From Candidatus Blastococcus massiliensis AP3 (GTDB lineage Bacteria; Actinomycetota; Actinomycetes; Mycobacteriales; Geodermatophilaceae): a stretch of 64,000 nucleotides of DNA. The stretch is from assembly GCF_000582785.1 (NCBI RefSeq), contig NZ_HG931173.1, forward strand, positions 805,865-869,864. The letters are read 5' to 3'. Shown one piece after another: positions 1 through 9,883 of this stretch (position 1 is the stretch's first letter; each line of letters begins with the position of its first letter). A program made the translations under genes and the position numbers. The notes beneath the pieces were generated by a model, which saw only the letters and a program-made list of their open reading frames with translations, was not told the DNA's origin and did not search any database.

Positions 1-71
1 TCTCCCGCGCGGTCTGGCTCGGCGCGGCGGCGCTCGCGGTGGCCGCCCGCCTGACCCGGAGCCGGTCGTGA
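1..71 (+). CDS. 3' end of a gene upstream of cobQ, probably cobD/cbiB
   Basis: Only the last 22 codons are present. They end at TGA 69-71, which overlaps the GTG start of cobQ. The visible tail is hydrophobic and alanine-rich and closes with a basic stretch (LTRSRS). That fits the C-terminal membrane segment of adenosylcobinamide-phosphate synthase (CobD/CbiB), which often sits next to cobQ. The identity rests on context more than on sequence. Confidence 0.45.
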   Translation, partial: SRAVWLGAAALAVAARLTRSRS

Positions 72-1576
72 GCGGGTCGCTGCTGGTCGCCGGGACGACG
101 TCGGACGCCGGCAAATCGGTCGTCACCGCGGGCATCTGCCGCTGGCTGGTGCGCCAGGGAGTCTCGGTGGCGCCGTTCAAGGCGCAGAACATGAGCAACA
201 ACTCGATGGTCACCCCGGACGGCGCGGAGATCGGGCGGGCCCAGGTCATGCAGGCGGCCGCGGCACGGGTGGAGCCCGAGGCGGCCATGAACCCGGTCCT
301 GCTCAAGCCCGGCGGCGACAACTCGAGCCAGGTCGTCGTCCTCGGCCGGGCTGTCGCCGACGTGACCGCGCTGTCCTACCGGCCGATGAAGGCCGCGCTG
401 CTCGAGCAGGTGCTCAGCAGCCTGGCCGACCTGCGCTCGCGGTTCGACGTGGTGGTCTGCGAGGGCGCGGGCTCCCCCACCGAGATCAACCTGCGCGCCG
501 ACGACATCGCCAACATGGGCCTGGCCACCGCTGCCGGGCTGCCCGTCCTGGTGGTCGGCGACATCGACCGGGGCGGGTTGTTCCCCGCCCTCTACGGCAC
601 CGTCGCGCTCATGCCGCCGGCCGACCAGCGCCTGGTCGCCGGGTTCCTGGTCAACAAGTTCCGCGGCGACGTCCGCCTGCTCGAACCGGGACTGGTCGAG
701 CTCGAGCGGCTCACCGGCCGCCCGACCCTGGGCGTGCTGCCCTGGCTGGGCGGGCTGGAGCTGGACGTCGAGGACTCCCTCGGCGTGCCCCGGGGCGGCA
801 CCCTCACCGCGCCGCCGCACGGCGAGGACGTGCTGCGCGTGGCGGTCGCCCGGCTGCCCCGGCTGTCGAACTTCACCGACCTCGACGCGCTCGCCGCCGA
901 ACCCGGCGTCCTGGTCCGCTACGTCACCCGGGCCGAGGAGCTCGCCGACGCGGACCTGGTCGTGCTCCCGGGCACCCGGTCGACGGTCGCCGACCTGGCC
1001 TGGCTGCGGGAGACCGGCCTGGCCGAGGCGGTCCGCCGGCACGCCGCCGCCGGCGGCCCCGTGCTCGGCATCTGCGGAGGGCACCAGATGCTGGCGCGCT
1101 CCATCACCGACGACGTGGAGTCCCGGGCCGGCACCGTCGACGGGCTGGGTCTGCTGCCCACCGACGTCCGCTTCGCCCCGGAGAAGACGCTCGGCCGCCC
1201 CTCGGGGTCGGCACTCGGGCAGCCGGTGCGTGGCTACGAGATCCACCACGGGGTGGTCACCGTCGACTGGGACTCCGGCGCCCCGGCCGCCGAGCCGTTC
1301 CTGGACGGCGCCCGCGCCGGGTCCGTGGCCGGGACGACCTGGCACGGGGCGCTGGAGAACGACGGGTTCCGCCGCGCCTTCCTGACCGAGGTCGCCGGCA
1401 CCACCGGCCGCCGGTTCGTGCCCGCCCCGGACACCGACTTCGCCGCGGTCCGCGAGGCCCGGCTGGACCGGCTCGGCGACCTCGTCGCCGAGCACGCCGA
1501 CACCGCGGCGCTGTGGCGGCTGATCGAGACCGGCGCCCCGCCGGACCTGCCGCTGCTGCCGCCCGGCCGGAGCTGA
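68..1576 (+). CDS. cobQ: Cobyric acid synthase CobQ
   Basis: Glutamine-dependent amidation of four side-chain carboxylates of adenosylcobyrinic acid a,c-diamide, giving cobyric acid, in the cytosol. The 502 residues match the usual family length. The N-terminal dethiobiotin-synthetase-like ATPase domain opens with a P-loop-type motif (TTSDAGKS, about residues 10-17). The C-terminal triad-type glutaminase domain has GICGGHQ with nucleophile Cys336, and His426 in the TWHG segment. The GTG start overlaps the stop of the preceding gene by 4 nt, implying translational coupling. It is upstream of, and separate from, the riboswitch-led cobalamin run starting near 3.1 kb. Confidence 0.95.
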   Translation: MSGSLLVAGTTSDAGKSVVTAGICRWLVRQGVSVAPFKAQNMSNNSMVTPDGAEIGRAQVMQAAAARVEPEAAMNPVLLKPGGDNSSQVVVLGRAVADVTALSYRPMKAALLEQVLSSLADLRSRFDVVVCEGAGSPTEINLRADDIANMGLATAAGLPVLVVGDIDRGGLFPALYGTVALMPPADQRLVAGFLVNKFRGDVRLLEPGLVELERLTGRPTLGVLPWLGGLELDVEDSLGVPRGGTLTAPPHGEDVLRVAVARLPRLSNFTDLDALAAEPGVLVRYVTRAEELADADLVVLPGTRSTVADLAWLRETGLAEAVRRHAAAGGPVLGICGGHQMLARSITDDVESRAGTVDGLGLLPTDVRFAPEKTLGRPSGSALGQPVRGYEIHHGVVTVDWDSGAPAAEPFLDGARAGSVAGTTWHGALENDGFRRAFLTEVAGTTGRRFVPAPDTDFAAVREARLDRLGDLVAEHADTAALWRLIETGAPPDLPLLPPGRS

Positions 1577-1588
1577 GAGCGGACGAGG

Positions 1589-2344
1589 TCAGAAGGGGAC
1601 CTGCTGCGCGAGCAGCCCGGTCCCGCTCCCCCGACCCGACAGCACCCGGCAGAACTCGACCGCGTCGAGCTCCAGCTCCTCTCCGCCCGTTCCCGACGAC
1701 CACCGGCCGCCGGCCGGGCCGGTGAGGACCAGCCGGTAGGGCCGGCCGTGGCGCTGGGCCCACTCGGCGACGACGTCGGCGACCAGGACCCCGTCGTGCT
1801 CGGGGGTGAGCTCCAGCTCGCGGCCGGTTGCGCGGCACACGTCGACGCGGTGCATCCAGACGTCGCGGGTCAGGACCACGTCGAGCAGGAAGCCGATCCG
1901 CCAGTACTCGCGGATGTCCCCCATGACCTGCTCCTCGGGCAGCTTCGCGCGGCCCACGAGCCGGGACATCCGGCGCCGGCCACGCACGGCGCGGGGCGTG
2001 GTGGCCTCGAGGGCGGCCACGATCGCCGGCCCGTCGAGACCGGCGTGCATGCGCACCTGCACGTCGGTCAGGGCGTCGATGCCGCCGCCGGCCTTGCCGG
2101 CCAGCCGCTGCTGGCGGGCCATCTCGCGCACCGAAGCGGCCATCTCCGCCATCCCGAGCACGTGCGCGGCCATCGCCGCGACGTCCCAGCCGGGACAGTC
2201 CGTGGACCGGTTCCAGTCGTCCGCCGACAGGTTCCGGAGGACGGCATGAATGCGTGCGTACTCGGTGGCGGCGAGCCGGTAGGCGGTGTCCCCGTCCAGG
2301 GCGGCGGTCCGCGGGCGGGAACGGGCAGGAGCAGGAGCGGTCAC
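1589..2344 (-). CDS. Mycothiol-dependent maleylpyruvate isomerase family protein
   Basis: 251 residues of the DinB-like four-helix fold (TIGR03083-type, actinobacterial). The N-terminal half carries the typical pattern LSADDWNRSTDCPGWDVAAM followed by AHVLGMAE, whose histidines usually bind a divalent metal. The substrate is unknown; family members are thought to be metal-dependent, mycothiol-using transferases or isomerases. The gene lies 16 bp downstream of the TetR gene on the same strand, so the two are probably one transcript and the regulator probably controls it. Its 3' end faces cobQ, 12 bp away. Confidence 0.8.
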   Translation of the reverse strand: MTAPAPARSRPRTAALDGDTAYRLAATEYARIHAVLRNLSADDWNRSTDCPGWDVAAMAAHVLGMAEMAASVREMARQQRLAGKAGGGIDALTDVQVRMHAGLDGPAIVAALEATTPRAVRGRRRMSRLVGRAKLPEEQVMGDIREYWRIGFLLDVVLTRDVWMHRVDVCRATGRELELTPEHDGVLVADVVAEWAQRHGRPYRLVLTGPAGGRWSSGTGGEELELDAVEFCRVLSGRGSGTGLLAQQVPF

Positions 2345-2360
2345 GACGGACCTCCTCGGA

Positions 2361-3005
2361 TCAGCTGGCGGATGGGTTCTCTCGGTGATGGCGCAGCCAC
2401 ATGTCCATGACGTCGGGCAGGACCGTGGTGAAGGTGCCGGTCTCGAACGGTTCGCCGGGCGCGTTCGACAACTGCTGGGAGATCACCCCGCCGACCAGCG
2501 CGGTCCAGGTGCGGTAGGCGCGGTCGATGTCCACGTCCGCGGCGAGGTGCCCGGCGTCCCGCAGCCGGACCAGGAGCGCGCGGGAGTCGGCGTCCAGTTC
2601 GAGGGCCGGCGCGTACGCGCGCGCCGAGGGCGCGAACCCCGGCACCGGACGCCAGAACATGAGCGCCGAGTGGGCCGGGTGCTCGACGGCCCAGCGGACC
2701 AGGGCGGCCGTGCCGCCACGCAGGGCGGCGATCGGGTCGGCGTCCTCCCCGGTCGCCCCGGCCTCCTGCAGCGTCTCCCGCAGGGCGCGCCACCCGCGCT
2801 CGAAGAGGGCGTCGTAGAGAGCTTGCTTGCCGTCGAAGTATCCGTAGAGGGACGGCGGGCGGACGCCCATCCGGCGGGCCACCTCGACGAGCGTCAGCCC
2901 GGCGGCGCCGTGCTCCGCCATCACCTCGACCGCGACCTCGAGGACCTGCTCGATCGTCTCCTGCCGTCGCCGCTGCCGGCGGTCCAGGGGTGCCACTCCG
3001 GTCAT
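2361..3005 (-). CDS. TetR family transcriptional regulator
   Basis: 214 residues. The N-terminal helix-turn-helix domain runs over about residues 10-60: it starts RRQETIEQVLEVAVEVMAEH and ends with the recognition-helix region RMGVRPPSLYGYFDGKQAL. The C-terminal ligand-binding domain resembles the TetR_C_33/WHG type (WAVEHPAHSALMFWRPVPG). It probably represses itself and the downstream mycothiol-enzyme gene: a perfect 17-bp palindrome sits 14-30 bp upstream of the ATG. The ligand is unknown. Confidence 0.88.
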   Translation of the reverse strand: MTGVAPLDRRQRRRQETIEQVLEVAVEVMAEHGAAGLTLVEVARRMGVRPPSLYGYFDGKQALYDALFERGWRALRETLQEAGATGEDADPIAALRGGTAALVRWAVEHPAHSALMFWRPVPGFAPSARAYAPALELDADSRALLVRLRDAGHLAADVDIDRAYRTWTALVGGVISQQLSNAPGEPFETGTFTTVLPDVMDMWLRHHRENPSAS

Positions 3006-3018
3006 GGCATCGACCTTC

Positions 3019-3035
3019 TCCTAATGCCATTAGGA
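3019..3035. promoter_or_regulatory. Palindromic operator upstream of the TetR gene
   Basis: TCCTAATGCCATTAGGA is a perfect inverted repeat with one central base. It is AT-rich against the GC-rich background and lies just upstream of the TetR start codon. Size and position are typical of a TetR autoregulatory operator. Binding by this regulator is inference. Confidence 0.65.
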
Positions 3036-3099
3036 AGTCAACAGGGTCTTAGGTGATCGTCGGCCGGACCCGGCCCGGTCGTTGCCGCCGCCAACGCCT

Positions 3100-3215
3100 C
3101 GTGGTCTCATTGCGCCGCCACACGCGACGGCAGTGGAGGAAGCCCGGTGAGATTCCGGCGCGGTCCCGCCACTGTGAGCCGGTTCTCCGGTTAGTCAGGA
3201 ACTCCCGCCGTCGCG
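3100..3215 (+). ncRNA. Cobalamin riboswitch (AdoCbl aptamer)
   Basis: The conserved core is present in order: a GGAAGCCCGGTGAGATTCC segment from 3138, then GCGGTCCCGCCACTGTGA to 3177, and a 3' B12-box-like region (AGTCAGGAACTCCC) near 3193-3206. This matches the cobalamin aptamer consensus. The first start codon of the downstream cobalamin/cobalt run is at 3257, so ligand binding probably reduces expression of the whole run. The outer boundaries are approximate, and I did not resolve the expression platform. Confidence 0.9.
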
Positions 3216-3256
3216 CTCCTGCCACCTCCGGGCGTGGACACCCGGGGAGAGGACGC

Positions 3257-5319
3257 GTGACCCGTGCGCCGTGTTCGCACTTGACCTACCCCTTCAGCGC
3301 CGTCGTCGGCATGGACGACATGCGGCTGGCCCTGCTGCTCAACGCCGTCTCCCCCGCCGTCGGCGGCGTGCTGGTGCGCGGCGAGAAGGGCACAGCGAAG
3401 TCGACGGCGGTCCGCGCGCTGGCCGCCGTGCTGCCGCCGGTCGCCGTCGTGCCGGGCTGCGGCTTCGCCTGCGACCCGGCCGCACCTGACCCGGCCTGCC
3501 CCGACGGGCCGCACGAGCCGACCGTGGACGGCCCGGTCCGCCCCGCACGGCTGGTCGAGCTGCCCGTCGGCGCCTCCGAGGACCGGGTCGTCGGCTCGCT
3601 GGACCTCGAGCGCGCGCTCACCGAGGGCGTGAAGGCGTTCGAGCCCGGCCTGCTGGCCGCCGCCCACCGCGGCGTGCTCTACGTCGACGAGGTCAACCTG
3701 CTGCACGACCACCTGGTCGACCTGCTGCTGGACGCCGCCGCGATGGGCACCGCCTACGTCGAGCGCGAGGGGATCTCCGTCCGGCACGCCGCCCGCTTCC
3801 TGCTCGTCGGGACGATGAACCCCGAGGAGGGCGAGCTGCGCCCGCAGCTGCTCGACCGGTTCGGGCTCACCGTCGAGGTGGCCGCGCCGCGCGACCCCGC
3901 CGAGCGCGCCGAGGTGGTGCGCCGGCGGTTCGCCTCCGACGCCGACCCGGCCGGGTTCGCCGCGGCGTGGTCGGCCGAGGAGGGCGGGCTGGCCACCCGG
4001 ATCGCCGACGCCCGCGCCCGCCTGCCGCACGTCGTCCTCTCCGACGCCGCGCTGCAACAGGTCACCGCGGTGTGCGCCGCCTTCGACGTGGACGGCCTGC
4101 GGGCCGACCTGGTCACCGCCCGCGCGGCCATCGCGCACGCCGCCTGGTGTGGCCGCGTCGAGGTGACCGAGGACGACGTGCGGGTGGCCGCCCGGCTCGC
4201 CCTGCCGCACCGTCGCCGGCGCAACCCGTTCGACGCCCCGGGGCTCGACGAGGAGACGCTGGAGCAGGCGCTGTCCGACAGCCGTCCGGACGACGACCCC
4301 GACCCCGACGGCGACGGCCCCGACGGCGACGGCCCCGACGGCGGCCCCCCTGAGGGCGGCCCCCCTCAGGGCCAAAGTGGCCATTTTGGCCCCTCCTCGG
4401 AGGAGGACGGCGGCGGCGGCGGCGAGCCGACGATGGCGCCACGCGGCGAGGGCGGCGGCCACGCCGACGCCTGCCCCCGCACCGGACCGGGCCGCGGCCG
4501 CTCCATCGGAGACGTTCCGGGCCCGGCGGCTCGAGGTGCCGGGCATCGGCGCGGGCGCGGCCGGCCGGCGGTCGCGCGCCCGGTCCGAGCGCGGGCGGGT
4601 CGTCGGCTCCACGCGCCCGAGCGGCAGCGTCACGAAGCTGCACCTGGCCTCCACCGTCCTGGCCGCTGCGCCGCACCAGCGGGCGCGCGGCCGCACCGGC
4701 CCGGGCCTGCGGCTCGCCCGCGAGGACCTGCGGCAGTCCGCGGTGGAGGGCCGTGAGGGCAACCTCGTGCTCTTCGTGGTCGACGCCAGCGGCTCGATGG
4801 GGTCGCGGGCGCGGATGGGCGCGGTCAAGGGCGCCGTCCTGTCGCTGCTGATGGACGCCTACCAGCGCCGCGACAAGGTCGGGCTGATCACCTTCCGCGG
4901 CGCCACGGCCGACCTCGTCCTCCCGCCCACGTGGTCGGTCGACGCCGCCGCGGCACGGCTCGCCGAGGTGCCCACCGGAGGCCGGACGCCGCTCGCGGCC
5001 GGGTTGCTCCGAGCGCACGAGGTGCTGCGCATCGAGCGCATCCGCGACCCGCAGCGCCGCCCGCTGCTCGTCGTCGTCACCGACGGCCGCGCCACCGGGG
5101 GGCGTGGCGGCGCCTCCCTCGCCGAGGCGCATGCCGCGGCGCGGCTGCTCGCTGCCGCGGGGGCTGGCCGGCGTCGTCGTCGACTGCGAGTCGGGGCCGG
5201 TGCGGCTCGGGCTGGCCGCCGGACTGGGCGCCGTCCTGGGCGGGCCGACGATCCCGATGGGCGAGCTGGCGGCCGACGGCCTCGCGGCGACGGTCCGCGA
5301 CGCGCGGAAGGTGGCCTGA
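3257..5319 (+). pseudogene. Magnesium chelatase subunit (ChlI-ChlD fusion type), broken by two frameshifts
   Basis: The intact version would be about 687 residues: an AAA+ ChlI-like domain, an acidic Gly/Asp/Pro linker, then a ChlD-like von Willebrand A domain. The Walker A motif is GEKGTAKST and Walker B is LYVDEVNLL, near codons 40-135. The MIDAS motif DASGSMG lies near 4780-4800. In cobalamin loci such proteins are thought to be the ATPase partner of cobaltochelatase CobN. The reading frame shifts forward by one twice: in the linker (best candidate the C5 run 4474-4478) and at the G5 run 5159-5163. Dropping one base in each run restores a continuous protein ending ...VRDARKVA. GTG 3257 was chosen because it follows the riboswitch; the frame is open further upstream but would translate through the aptamer. 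Sequencing error and true decay cannot be told apart here. Confidence 0.75.
4345..4391. repeat. Cluster of palindromes inside the chelatase linker
   Basis: CCCTGAGGG (4348-4356) pairs with CCCTCAGGG (4363-4371). This is followed directly by GGCCAAA (4370-4376), an 8-bp centre, and TTTGGCC (4385-4391). The A/T runs are unusual for this gene and encode a low-complexity linker piece. It resembles a dispersed palindromic element that entered a tolerant linker; no second copy was seen in the window. Confidence 0.5.
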
Positions 5320-5320
5320 G

Positions 5321-5935
5321 GTGCCCCGAGGGCAGGTCGAGAGCGTCCCTGCGGACGGCCTGACCACACGGCAGCGGCGCAACCGGGCACTCCTCGTGGT
5401 GCACACCGGCGAGATGAAGGGCAAGTCCACCGCCGCGTTCGGCATGGCGATGCGCGCCTGGAACCAGGGCTGGTCGATCGCGGTCTACCAGTTCGTCAAG
5501 AGCGCCAAGTGGAAGGTCGGCGAGGAGAACGCGCTGACCGCGCTCGGCCGGCTGCACGAGCAGACCGGCGACGGCGGTCCGGTCGTCTGGCACAAGATGG
5601 GTTCCGGCTGGAGCTGGTCGCGCCGCGCCGGCACCGAGACCGATCACGCCGCCGACGCCGCCGAGGGCTGGGCACAGATCAAGCGCGACCTGGCCGCCGA
5701 GGCACACCGGTTCTACGTGCTCGACGAGTTCACCTACCCCATGAAGTGGGGCTGGGTGGACATCGACGACGTGGTCGAGACCCTCACCAACCGCCCCGGG
5801 ACCCAGCACCTGGTGATCACCGGGCGGGACGCGCACCCGGCGTTGGTCGAGGCCGCTGACCTGGTGGTCGAGATGACCAAGGTCAAGCACCCGATGGACG
5901 CCGGCCAGAAGGGCCAACGGGGGATCGAGTGGTGA
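5321..5935 (+). CDS. cobO: Cob(I)yrinic acid a,c-diamide adenosyltransferase CobO
   Basis: Transfers the adenosyl group of ATP to cob(I)yrinic acid a,c-diamide. The 204 residues match the CobO/CobA/BtuR family length, with the P-loop in VVHTGEMKGKSTAAFG and the conserved LDEFTYPMKWGWVD and VITGRDAHP segments. GTG 5321 is one base after the chelatase stop and was chosen because it gives the family-typical N-terminus. The stop overlaps the start of cobB. Confidence 0.93.
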   Translation: MPRGQVESVPADGLTTRQRRNRALLVVHTGEMKGKSTAAFGMAMRAWNQGWSIAVYQFVKSAKWKVGEENALTALGRLHEQTGDGGPVVWHKMGSGWSWSRRAGTETDHAADAAEGWAQIKRDLAAEAHRFYVLDEFTYPMKWGWVDIDDVVETLTNRPGTQHLVITGRDAHPALVEAADLVVEMTKVKHPMDAGQKGQRGIEW

Positions 5936-7323
5936 CCGTGCCGCGGATCGTCGTCGCGGCACCCACCAGCAACGCCGGCAAGACCTCCGTCGCCACCGGG
6001 CTCATCGCGGCGCTCGCCGCCCGCGGGCTCACCGTCTCGCCGCACAAGGTCGGCCCCGACTACATCGACCCGGGCTACCACGGGCTGGCCGCGGGCCGGC
6101 CCGGCCGGAACGTCGACCCCTGGATGGTCGGCGAGGAGCGCATCGCCCCGCTGTTCCTGCGCGGAGCGCTGCACCCGCGGCCGGCCGACCTCGCCGTCGT
6201 CGAGGGCGTCATGGGCCTGTTCGACGGCGCCAGCCACCCCTCGGTCGAACCGGGCTTCTCCTCCACCGCGCACGTCGCCCGGCTGCTGCGGGCACCGGTC
6301 GTGCTCGTCGTGGACGGCTCGTCGCAGGCGCGGTCGGTGGCGGCGCTCGTGCACGGGTTCGCGACCTTCGACCCCGGCGTCCGGCTCGGCGGCGTCGTCC
6401 TCAACCGGGTCGGCAGCGACCGGCACGAGGCGATCCTCCGGGAGGCGCTGGCCGCCGCCGGCGTGCCGGTGCTGGGGGCGGTCCGCCGGATGGAGCAGCT
6501 GCACACCCCGTCACGGCACCTCGGGCTGATCCCGGCGGCGGAGCGGTCGGACGCCGCGCTGGCCACGGTCCGCCGGCTGGGCGAGGTGGTCGCCGCCTCG
6601 GTCGACCTGGACGCCGTCCTGGCCCTGGCCCGCTCCGCTCCCCCGCTGGACGCCCGCCCATGGGACCCCTCGGCCGAGGTGACGCCCGTTCCCGGCCGGC
6701 CCCGGATAGCCGTTGCCGGAGGGCCGGCCTTCACCTTCGGCTACGCCGAGAACACCGAGCTGCTGGAGGCGGCCGGCGCCGAGGTCGTGACCGTGGACCC
6801 GCTCCGCGAGGAGTCGCTGCCTGCGGGCACCGCCGGCCTGGTCGTCGGCGGCGGCTTCCCGGAGCTGCACGCCGCCGAGCTGTCGGCGAACGAGTCCCTG
6901 CGCGCCGACGTCGCCGCGCTCGCCGCCCGCGGCGCCCCGGTCGCCGCCGAGTGCGCCGGGCTGCTCTACCTGGCCCGCGACCTGGAGGGCCTGCCGATGT
7001 GCGGCGTGCTGGACGTGGCGACGGCGATGTCGCCCCGGCTCACCCTCGGCTACCGGGCCGCGGTCGCCGTCACCGACTCGGTGCTCGCCGCGGCCGGCAC
7101 CCGGGTGCGCGGCCACGAGTTCCACCGCACGCACGCCGACCCACCGTCCGGCGCGGCCGGCGCCTGGCGGTGGTCGGGAGACGGCGCGGAGGGCTTCGTC
7201 GCCGGCGCCGTGCACGCGTCCTACCTGCACCTCCACTGGGCCGGCAGCCCGCAGCTCGCCCAGCGCTTCGTCGCCTCCTGCGTCACCGCCGAACGATCGG
7301 AGAACGTCCGTGCACATCGCTGA
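5929..7323 (+). CDS. cobB: Cobyrinic acid a,c-diamide synthase CobB/CbiA
   Basis: ATP- and glutamine-dependent amidation of the a and c carboxylates of (hydrogeno)cobyrinic acid. The 464 residues have an N-terminal ATPase domain ([14 protein letters not shown], then [12 protein letters not shown]) and a C-terminal glutaminase domain with nucleophile Cys in [11 protein letters not shown]. The start has tandem GTG codons (5929, 5932), so the exact N-terminus is uncertain by one residue. Its 3' end overlaps cbiM by 14 nt. Confidence 0.94.
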   Translation: MVTVPRIVVAAPTSNAGKTSVATGLIAALAARGLTVSPHKVGPDYIDPGYHGLAAGRPGRNVDPWMVGEERIAPLFLRGALHPRPADLAVVEGVMGLFDGASHPSVEPGFSSTAHVARLLRAPVVLVVDGSSQARSVAALVHGFATFDPGVRLGGVVLNRVGSDRHEAILREALAAAGVPVLGAVRRMEQLHTPSRHLGLIPAAERSDAALATVRRLGEVVAASVDLDAVLALARSAPPLDARPWDPSAEVTPVPGRPRIAVAGGPAFTFGYAENTELLEAAGAEVVTVDPLREESLPAGTAGLVVGGGFPELHAAELSANESLRADVAALAARGAPVAAECAGLLYLARDLEGLPMCGVLDVATAMSPRLTLGYRAAVAVTDSVLAAAGTRVRGHEFHRTHADPPSGAAGAWRWSGDGAEGFVAGAVHASYLHLHWAGSPQLAQRFVASCVTAERSENVRAHR

Positions 7324-8002
7324 AGGTTTCCTGCCGGCGGGTCACGCGGCCGGCTGGACGATCGCCGCCGCCCCGTTCGTCGTGCACGGCGCCCGGGCCG
7401 TGGTGAAGGAGGTGCGGGAGAACCCGGAGTCGACGCTGCTGCTCGGCGCAGCCGGCGCGTTCACCTTCGTGCTGAGCGCCATCAAGCTGCCCTCCGTCAC
7501 GGGCAGCTCCAGCCACCCGACCGGCACCGGTCCCGGGGCCATCCTGTTCCGGCCACCGGTGATGGCACTGCTGGGAACGGTCGTCCTGCTGTTCCAGGCC
7601 CTGCTGCTGGCGCACGGCGGGCTGACCACGCTGGGCGCCAACGCGTTCGCGTTCGCGGTGGTCGGCCCGTGGGCCGGGTACGGCGCCTACCGGCTGACCC
7701 GGGCCGCCGGAGCCGGGCTGCTTCCGGCTGTCTTCGTCGGCGTCGCCCTCGCCGACCTCGCCACGTACGTCACCACCTCGGCGCAGCTGGCGCTGGCATT
7801 CCCGGACGCGGAGAGCGGCCTGGCCGGCGCCCTGGTCAAGTTCCTCGGCGTCTTCGCGGTCACGCAGGTCCCGCTGGCCATAGGGGAGGGACTGCTCGGC
7901 GTCCTGCTCTTCCGCGTGCTCACCGTCAACGCCCGCCCGGAGCTCGAGCGGCTCGGCATCCTGAAGTCCGCTCCCCTCGTCCCTTCCGGAGGTGCGGCAT
8001 GA
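7310..8002 (+). CDS. cbiM: Cobalt ECF transporter substrate-binding subunit CbiM
   Basis: Integral membrane S-component of the energy-coupling-factor cobalt importer. It has 230 residues with several membrane segments. The N-terminus MHIAEGFLP is the CbiM/NikM signature: the N-terminal amine and the invariant His2 coordinate the metal. Another conserved block, [13 protein letters not shown], is present near residue 63. The short CbiN follows, and the whole CbiMNQO set is intact and translationally overlapped. Confidence 0.94.
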   Translation: MHIAEGFLPAGHAAGWTIAAAPFVVHGARAVVKEVRENPESTLLLGAAGAFTFVLSAIKLPSVTGSSSHPTGTGPGAILFRPPVMALLGTVVLLFQALLLAHGGLTTLGANAFAFAVVGPWAGYGAYRLTRAAGAGLLPAVFVGVALADLATYVTTSAQLALAFPDAESGLAGALVKFLGVFAVTQVPLAIGEGLLGVLLFRVLTVNARPELERLGILKSAPLVPSGGAA

Positions 8003-8307
8003 CGCGCCGCACGCTGGTCAACGCGCTGCTCGTCTTCGCCGTCGTCGCGCTCTTCGCCGTTCCGCTGCTGGTCGACGGCGGCACCTCCGAGTACGGCGGC
8101 ACCGACGCCGCCGTCACCGAGGAGCTCGAGGCCGACGGCTACACCCCCTGGTTCGACTCGTTGTTCTCCCCCGCAGGTGAGGTCGAGTCCGGGCTCTTCG
8201 CCCTGCAGGCCGCCCTCGGCGCCGGCGTGCTCGGCTACGTGCTCGGCCGGCTGCGCGGCCGGCGGGCGGCGACCCCGGCGATCCCCACAGGAGCCGGCGC
8301 GCAGTGA
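7999..8307 (+). CDS. cbiN: Cobalt transport protein CbiN
   Basis: 102 residues with two transmembrane segments (about 7-25 and 70-88) around an extracytoplasmic loop that contains [23 protein letters not shown], split here as a family-typical stretch near residues 47-70. CbiN stimulates cobalt uptake by CbiM. The ATG overlaps the cbiM stop (4 nt), and its stop overlaps the cbiQ GTG. Confidence 0.92.
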   Translation: MTRRTLVNALLVFAVVALFAVPLLVDGGTSEYGGTDAAVTEELEADGYTPWFDSLFSPAGEVESGLFALQAALGAGVLGYVLGRLRGRRAATPAIPTGAGAQ

Positions 8308-9041
8308 CCGGGCTGGCCGTCGACGACGCGGCGTGGGCCAGCGCGTGGCGCCGGCGCGCGCCCGGCGACAAGCTGCTGCTCTGCGGCGGGCTCGTCGTCA
8401 GCGCCCTCGTGCTGCCGGCCTGGCCGGGCAGCGTGCTGGTCGGCGTCGTCGCGGTCCTGCTCGCCGTCGGCCCGGCGCAGGTGCCCGCGCGGATCTTCTT
8501 CCGGGCGGCGCGCTGGCCGCTGGCGTTCATCGCCCTCGGCGCGGTCACCGCCGTGGTGCAGATCGGCAGCGGCGGGCCCGGCTGGGCGCCGGACGCCGCG
8601 GCGCGCGCCGGCTCGCTCGTCGGGCACGCGCTGGCCGGGAGTGCCGCTGTGCTCCTGCTCGCGACGACCACACCGATGTCCGATCTGCTGCCGGCGCTGC
8701 GCCGTGCCCGGGTGCCCGACGCCGTCGTCGACGTGGCCTCGGTCGTCTACCGGCTGCTCTTCGTGCTGCTCGGCAGCCTGCACACCATCCGCGAGGCGCA
8801 GGCGGCGCGGATGGGGTACTCGTCGGTGCGCCGGTCCTACCGCTCCTCGGGAGCCCTCGCCGCTGCCGTGCTCACCCGTTCCTGGGACCGGGCCCGGAGG
8901 ATGCAGGAGGGCCTGGCCGGTCGCGGCATGGAGACCGGGCTCCGGGTGCTCCCCGAGGTGCTGCCGTCGTCGCGGGTCTTCCTCAGCTGCTCGCTCACCG
9001 GTCTCGCCTCCATCGCCGCCACCTCCGCGGTGATGGCATGA
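8304..9041 (+). CDS. cbiQ: Cobalt ECF transporter T component CbiQ
   Basis: 245 residues. This transmembrane coupling protein links CbiM to the ATPase CbiO. Several hydrophobic helices are visible. The cytoplasmic region carries the Ala-Arg-Gly type signature of EcfT proteins (AQAARMGY near residue 172, and a second AGRGMETG near 212). The GTG start overlaps the cbiN stop. Confidence 0.92.
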   Translation: MTGLAVDDAAWASAWRRRAPGDKLLLCGGLVVSALVLPAWPGSVLVGVVAVLLAVGPAQVPARIFFRAARWPLAFIALGAVTAVVQIGSGGPGWAPDAAARAGSLVGHALAGSAAVLLLATTTPMSDLLPALRRARVPDAVVDVASVVYRLLFVLLGSLHTIREAQAARMGYSSVRRSYRSSGALAAAVLTRSWDRARRMQEGLAGRGMETGLRVLPEVLPSSRVFLSCSLTGLASIAATSAVMA

Positions 9042-9883
9042 GCCACCGGACGCTCGCCGCCACCGGGCTCGTGGCCGGGTACGAGCGAGGCCGTCCCGTG
9101 CTCGACGGCGCCTCGCTGACCGTGCCGGCCGGCCGGCGGCTGGCGCTGCTCGGCGCCAACGGCTCGGGCAAGACCACCCTGCTGCGGTGCCTGTCCGGCG
9201 CGCTGCGCCCGACGGCCGGCGCGGTGACCGTGGACGGCAGCCCCGTGGCGTACTCCCGCGGGGGGCTGCGCACGCACCGGCAGACCGTCCAGCTGGTCCT
9301 GCAGGACCCCGACGACCAGCTGTTCAGCGCCTCGGTGGCCCAGGACGTCTCGTTCGGTCCGCTCAACCTGGGTCTCGACGAGGCGGAGGTGCGCGCCCGG
9401 GTGGCCGAGGCGCTGCACCTGCTCGCCGTCGACCGGCTGGCGGGGCGGCCGACGCACCAGCTGTCCTACGGCGAGCGCAAGCGGGTGGCGATCGCCGGCG
9501 CGGTCGCGATGCGCCCCTGCGTGCTGCTGCTCGACGAGCCCACCGCCGGCCTCGATCCCTCCGCCGTCGCCGGGACGCTCGCGGCGCTCGCGCGGCTGCA
9601 GGACAACGACTCCACCGTGGCCATGAGCACCCACGACGTCGACCTGGCGTTGCGGTGGGCCGACGAGGTCGCGGTCGTGGTCGACGGGCGCGTCGTCCAG
9701 GGGACCCCCGAGCTGCTGCTCGCCGACGACGACCTGCTCGCCCGCGCCCGGCTCGACCGGCCCTGGGCGCTGACCGTGGGCACCCGGCTGCGCGACCTCG
9801 GTCTGCTGCCGGCCGGGCCCCTGCCCCGGGACGCCGCGGGCCTGCTCGCGGTGCTGCCCGACCGCCCCGGGGTGCCGACGTGA
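9038..9883 (+). CDS. cbiO: Cobalt ECF transporter ATPase CbiO
   Basis: 281-residue ABC ATPase that powers cobalt uptake with CbiMNQ. Walker A is GANGSGKTT, the signature is [14 protein letters not shown], and Walker B is [11 protein letters not shown]; the Q-loop region is [10 protein letters not shown], as usual for EcfA proteins. ATG 9038 overlaps the cbiQ stop, and the short N-terminus ([12 protein letters not shown]) is normal for the family. A longer open frame upstream is antisense-free but lies inside cbiQ and was not used. Confidence 0.93.
   Translation: MSHRTLAATGLVAGYERGRPVLDGASLTVPAGRRLALLGANGSGKTTLLRCLSGALRPTAGAVTVDGSPVAYSRGGLRTHRQTVQLVLQDPDDQLFSASVAQDVSFGPLNLGLDEAEVRARVAEALHLLAVDRLAGRPTHQLSYGERKRVAIAGAVAMRPCVLLLDEPTAGLDPSAVAGTLAALARLQDNDSTVAMSTHDVDLALRWADEVAVVVDGRVVQGTPELLLADDDLLARARLDRPWALTVGTRLRDLGLLPAGPLPRDAAGLLAVLPDRPGVPT

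Noticed and set aside
3053-3256. Extension of the chelatase frame upstream to 3053
   Set aside because: It would run through the cobalamin aptamer, and the residues do not resemble the family.
4113-5390. A 425-codon minus-strand frame over the chelatase
   Set aside because: Antisense, low complexity, and it covers the intact VWA motifs of the plus strand.
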